Source: JBDNBY01 sp039767595
GTDB lineage: Bacteria; Pseudomonadota; Alphaproteobacteria; Rhodobacterales; Rhodobacteraceae
Direction of reading: 5' to 3'
Assembly: GCA_039767595.1 (NCBI GenBank)
Contig: JBDNBY010000036.1
Location: 1-26,614 of the forward strand
DNA length: 26,614 bases
Each line of letters starts with the position of its first letter. The stretch's first letter is position 1. Of the stretch, positions 23,860 through 26,614 are shown piece after piece. Below the pieces are notes generated by a model, which saw nothing but the letters and a program-made list of their open reading frames with translations, did not search any database and had not been told where the DNA came from. Position numbers and translations under genes: made by a program.

Positions 23860-24417
23860 ATGAAGATGAATGAAAAGGACCTAGTCCATATTGCCCTTAT
23901 GGCGGCGTTGATCGCTGTTTTGGGCCTTGTTCCAAAGCTAGACTTGGTCGGCGGCGTGCCAATCACAGCGCAAAGCATGGGTGTGATGCTGTGCGGCCTT
24001 ATTTTAGGAAGCCGCCGCGGTGCTCTTGCCGTGTTGTTGTTTTTGCTCTGTGTTGCGATTGGCTTGCCATTGTTGTCCGGTGGGCGCGGCGGTTTGGCGG
24101 TCTTTCAAGGGGCGACAGTGGGCTATTTGATTGGATATCCGATCGCCGCCTTTGTTACGGGCTTCATTTTCGAGCGGTTCAAAGGTGAAAGCCTCGCCAT
24201 TGCCGGCTTCGCGGCCAGCGTCGTTGGTGGGATTATCGCGCTCTATCCCGTTGGTGTGGCCGGACTTGTGATCGTGGCAGGCATGGATGTGGAAAAGGCC
24301 ATCGCCGCGGGCGTCATCCCCTTTATCATCGGTGATTTGATCAAAGCCGGCCTTGCCGCGGGGATCGTGGCCGCCGTGGCCAACGCCCGTCCGCAAAGCC
24401 TGTTGTCTCGCTCTTAA
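23860..24417 (+). CDS. bioY: Biotin-binding membrane protein BioY
   Basis: The S component that binds biotin; with BioM and BioN it forms the high-affinity importer, and on its own it can act as a lower-capacity transporter. The 185-residue protein has about six hydrophobic segments and family stretches PITAQSMGVMLCGLILGSRRGA and GLPLLSGGRGGLAVFQGATVGYLIGYP. The start is at the first ATG (23860), 15 bases after the bioN stop. Its stop overlaps the end of hemH on the other strand by four bases. No BirA or biotin operator was visible to me in this stretch. Confidence 0.95.
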   Translation: MKMNEKDLVHIALMAALIAVLGLVPKLDLVGGVPITAQSMGVMLCGLILGSRRGALAVLLFLLCVAIGLPLLSGGRGGLAVFQGATVGYLIGYPIAAFVTGFIFERFKGESLAIAGFAASVVGGIIALYPVGVAGLVIVAGMDVEKAIAAGVIPFIIGDLIKAGLAAGIVAAVANARPQSLLSRS

Positions 24418-25478
24418 TCGAGCCAACCTTTTAGGTTATCTTCAATCACAGAGCTGAGCGCATCAATATGCGCTGGGCTATCGTTGAGGCAGGGAATGTA
24501 GCTAAAATGCTCGCCGCCTGCTTCTTCAAAGCTTTCTTTGATTTCTTCGTTGATCTCTTCGAGTGTTTCAACGCAATCGGCTGAAAAGGCAGGGGCAATC
24601 ATCGCGATATGCTTTTTGCCTTCATCGGCGGCCACGCGCGCGACCTCTTCTACGGTGTAGGGTTGCAGCCATTCTTCAGGGCCAAAGACAGATTGAAAGG
24701 TGACGCGAATTTGCGTGTCGTCCCAGCCCAGCCGCTCTTTGAGTAGGCGCGTGGTTTTCTGACATTGGCAATGATACGGGTCGCCGTTCATCAAATAGCG
24801 TTTGGGCATGCCGTGATATGATGTGATCAGCAAATCCGGTTTACTTTCCATGGCATCATATGCGTCCGTCACGGATTTGGCGAGTGCGTCTATATATTGT
24901 GGATGGTCAAAATAGGGGGGCACAACACGCGCAATCGGTTGCCATTTTTCATCCATCAGAGCACGGAAAAATTGATCGTTCGCCGTCGCCGATGTGGCGC
25001 CCGCATAATGCGGATAGAGCGGGAAGAATAAAATTTTCGTGCAGCCCTTGGATGTCAGTTCACGCACTTTGGATTTGGTTGATGGATTTCCGTAGCGCAT
25101 GCAAAAATCGACTTCAACATTATCGCCGTACCGCTCTTTCATCTTGGCGGCGATGGCTGTAGTTTGATCGCGCGTTATGGTCATCAACGGGCTTTCATTT
25201 TGCTCATTGTTCCAGATCCCGCGATACGCCTCGCCAGAGCTAAAGGGGCGTTTGGTCAAAATGATCAGCTGGAGCAACGGCTGCCAGAGCCACGGCGAAT
25301 AGTCGATCACGCGGCGATCTGATAAAAATTCGTTGAGATATCGGCGCATAGACCAATAGTCTGTCGCATCAGGTGTGCCCAAATTCGCAATCAAAACGCC
25401 CACTTTTTCCTGTGGAACGGGTGGGTGATCTGATTTCGCGTGGACAGGGCAAGCTGTTTCGACAGATGAATGGAACAT
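24414..25478 (-). CDS. hemH: Ferrochelatase
   Basis: Inserts Fe2+ into protoporphyrin IX, the last step of heme synthesis, at the inner membrane. The 354-residue protein has the catalytic His H222 in SYHGMPKRY and the glutamate E304 in ADCVETLEEI, the usual spacing. Early motif LIANLGTPDA and the PLYPHYAGATSA stretch are typical. A CxC (YHCQCQKT) follows the catalytic His and C302 precedes E304; some bacterial ferrochelatases bind a 2Fe-2S cluster, but I cannot assign ligands here. AAGGA lies seven bases before the start. It converges on bioY with overlapping stops. Confidence 0.95.
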   Translation of the reverse strand: MFHSSVETACPVHAKSDHPPVPQEKVGVLIANLGTPDATDYWSMRRYLNEFLSDRRVIDYSPWLWQPLLQLIILTKRPFSSGEAYRGIWNNEQNESPLMTITRDQTTAIAAKMKERYGDNVEVDFCMRYGNPSTKSKVRELTSKGCTKILFFPLYPHYAGATSATANDQFFRALMDEKWQPIARVVPPYFDHPQYIDALAKSVTDAYDAMESKPDLLITSYHGMPKRYLMNGDPYHCQCQKTTRLLKERLGWDDTQIRVTFQSVFGPEEWLQPYTVEEVARVAADEGKKHIAMIAPAFSADCVETLEEINEEIKESFEEAGGEHFSYIPCLNDSPAHIDALSSVIEDNLKGWLD

Positions 25479-25534
25479 GAGTAATCCTTTTTAAGATCCA
25501 GATCGTAACATAGGGTTTAGCGGGCTTAGGTCAA

Positions 25535-26335
25535 TCATTCCATGGCATCTTTTGCGTGCCTCAAGGCCTCTTCGAGGCGTATTGCCGCAGATCCGGGTTT
25601 GAGGGGTTTGGGCTGGTCCGGTGATGGTGCCCAGCCGCTAAAGAAAAGCACCTCGGCGGTGATCCCCAAACGGGCGTGGTCCGAGGGTCGCAAGATGGAC
25701 TGCGCTTCGTCAAAGATGGCCCGTTTGGTGAAATGACGGGACCGCGCCGCGAGGGGATTGCTTTCGCCCATGTGGCGGAGATCATAGAGCGCCTTTTTCA
25801 GATCAGGATAAGTGATGTTCGTCTCTTCGCTATCGACGACGGGCATCGCAAATCCGGCGCGCTGCATAAGTGCGCCAGCATCGCGAATATCCATCATTGG
25901 CGCCACACGCGGGGCGGCGCCGTTGTTGATGCGGCTATCGGCCTGCAAAAGCGCGGCGCGCAGCTCTTCTAGACTTTTGCCCCCAAAGCAGGCCCCTAAA
26001 AATAGCCCATCTGGGCGCAAGGCGCGATTGATTTGGATCAACTGCCCGACGGGATCATTTTGTCGATGCAGGGCCATGAAGTGAAGGATCAGATCATACT
26101 CCCCTGCACAGAGGTCGAGCGTATCTTGGGGTGCGATTATGTCTGCTGTTAACTGGAAATTATCGAACACCACCCCATGCCCCGTGACAATTGCGACTTT
26201 CGTAAAGGTTTTGTTAACCATTTTGAGGCGATCATACAGCTCCTCTGCGGCGTGCTTATGAAGAAACAGCGCATCCTCGGATAGGCGGTTTGCATGGTGG
26301 AGGTATGGATCAAATAAGGCGGGCGGCTGTGTCAT
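25535..26335 (-). CDS. BioC/NDUFAF5-like SAM-dependent methyltransferase
   Basis: Class I methyltransferase-like protein of 266 residues. It resembles the NDUFAF5/BioC group: RLSEDALFLHKHAAEELYDRL opens it, LDLCAGEYDLILHFMALH follows the Rossmann strands, and INRALRPDGLFLGACFGG is the post-motif region. The SAM-binding loop is weak: the usual GxGxG appears as TGHGVVF. I use ATG 26335 because the family sequence begins MTQPPALFDP; an in-frame extension to 26452 adds unrelated residues and overlaps comF. In the alphaproteobacterial context this gene next to comF is more likely the complex I factor homologue than the biotin enzyme, despite bioMNY nearby. Confidence 0.75.
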   Translation of the reverse strand: MTQPPALFDPYLHHANRLSEDALFLHKHAAEELYDRLKMVNKTFTKVAIVTGHGVVFDNFQLTADIIAPQDTLDLCAGEYDLILHFMALHRQNDPVGQLIQINRALRPDGLFLGACFGGKSLEELRAALLQADSRINNGAAPRVAPMMDIRDAGALMQRAGFAMPVVDSEETNITYPDLKKALYDLRHMGESNPLAARSRHFTKRAIFDEAQSILRPSDHARLGITAEVLFFSGWAPSPDQPKPLKPGSAAIRLEEALRHAKDAME

Positions 26336-26355
26336 ATTCCCTATATAGAAAGCTG

Positions 26356-26614
26356 GTGGCCCAAGGGCAAACGATCTTATATTCAGTCTTTCCACCGGAA
26401 TGTATTTCTTGCCGTGCCCCGCAAAATACACACTTTGCCTTATGCCCCACATGTTGGAGCGACGTTGATTTTGTCCCGAGCCATGTGTGCATCACATGCG
26501 CCGTGCCGATTTGGGGGGACGGCAACCCAAGCGAACTTGTTTGCGAAAGCTGCTGGAGCGATCGGCCGTCTTGGCAAAGGGGGCATGCCCTTTTTTATTA
26601 TAACGGTGTCGGGC
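26356..26614 (+). CDS. comF: ComF-family protein, N-terminal part (cut by window edge)
   Basis: Double zinc-ribbon plus phosphoribosyltransferase-like protein, needed for DNA uptake in competent bacteria. Only the first 86 residues are visible. Four Cys pairs are seen: C16/C19, C30/C33, C45/C48 and C63/C66, typical of the ComF zinc region. The C-terminal phosphoribosyltransferase domain lies outside the window. The start is proposed at GTG 26356, in frame, before the family-like ILYSVFPPECISC; this is not certain. It is divergent from the methyltransferase, with only about 20 bases between the starts. Confidence 0.82.
   Translation, partial: MAQGQTILYSVFPPECISCRAPQNTHFALCPTCWSDVDFVPSHVCITCAVPIWGDGNPSELVCESCWSDRPSWQRGHALFYYNGVG

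Noticed and set aside
25535..26335. Calling the methyltransferase bioC because bioMNY is near
   Set aside because: hemH lies between them on the opposite strand, the gene is paired with comF, and the SAM loop is degraded; the biotin role is not supported.
1..26614. tRNA, rRNA genes, CRISPR arrays, integrase or prophage genes
   Set aside because: Looked for at the island edges and in gaps; none recognised.

Overview
The window looks like chromosomal DNA of an alphaproteobacterium in the Rhodobacteraceae (Roseobacter-type). This rests on the divergent rph / hrcA-grpE pair, the BioMNY biotin transporter, the family-typical MutS, ArgG, IlvA, Hsp33 and ferrochelatase sequences, and dense gene packing with stop-codon overlaps. 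It is a family-level reading from protein motifs; no database search was possible.

Layout. 1-8301 is conserved housekeeping sequence: rph (cut by the left edge), hrcA-grpE, mutS, a ribokinase-family sugar kinase, argG and ilvA. 8302-14083 is a visibly AT-rich accessory island. It holds, on the minus strand, a short bactofilin, a ParA/MinD-type P-loop ATPase and a 408-residue protein I do not recognise; then a decayed IS6-family transposase; then, on the plus strand, a full-length but divergent MreB paralogue without mreC, mreD or other rod-complex genes. 14084-20410 returns to GC-richer, tightly packed genes: a Nudix hydrolase, Hsp33, a CoA-pyrophosphatase-type Nudix protein, CCA tRNA nucleotidyltransferase, a fused ABC exporter and a RumA-type RNA methyltransferase, the last five running in one direction with overlaps or small gaps. 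20412-22159 is an envelope cluster: two L,D-transpeptidases flanking a CAP-domain lipoprotein. 22293-24417 holds a 60-residue secreted or membrane peptide with a strong terminator, then bioMNY. 24414-26335 holds ferrochelatase and a BioC/NDUFAF5-like methyltransferase on the minus strand, and the window ends inside a divergent comF.

The part most worth attention is the island. Bactofilin, ParA-like ATPases and MreB are three classes of bacterial cytoskeletal or positioning protein, and here they sit together with an unknown protein. Bactofilins are known to work with ParA-type systems in Myxococcus, so a horizontally acquired shape or positioning module is a reasonable hypothesis. The IS6 remnant between the bactofilin and the MreB gene means the set could also have been assembled piecemeal.
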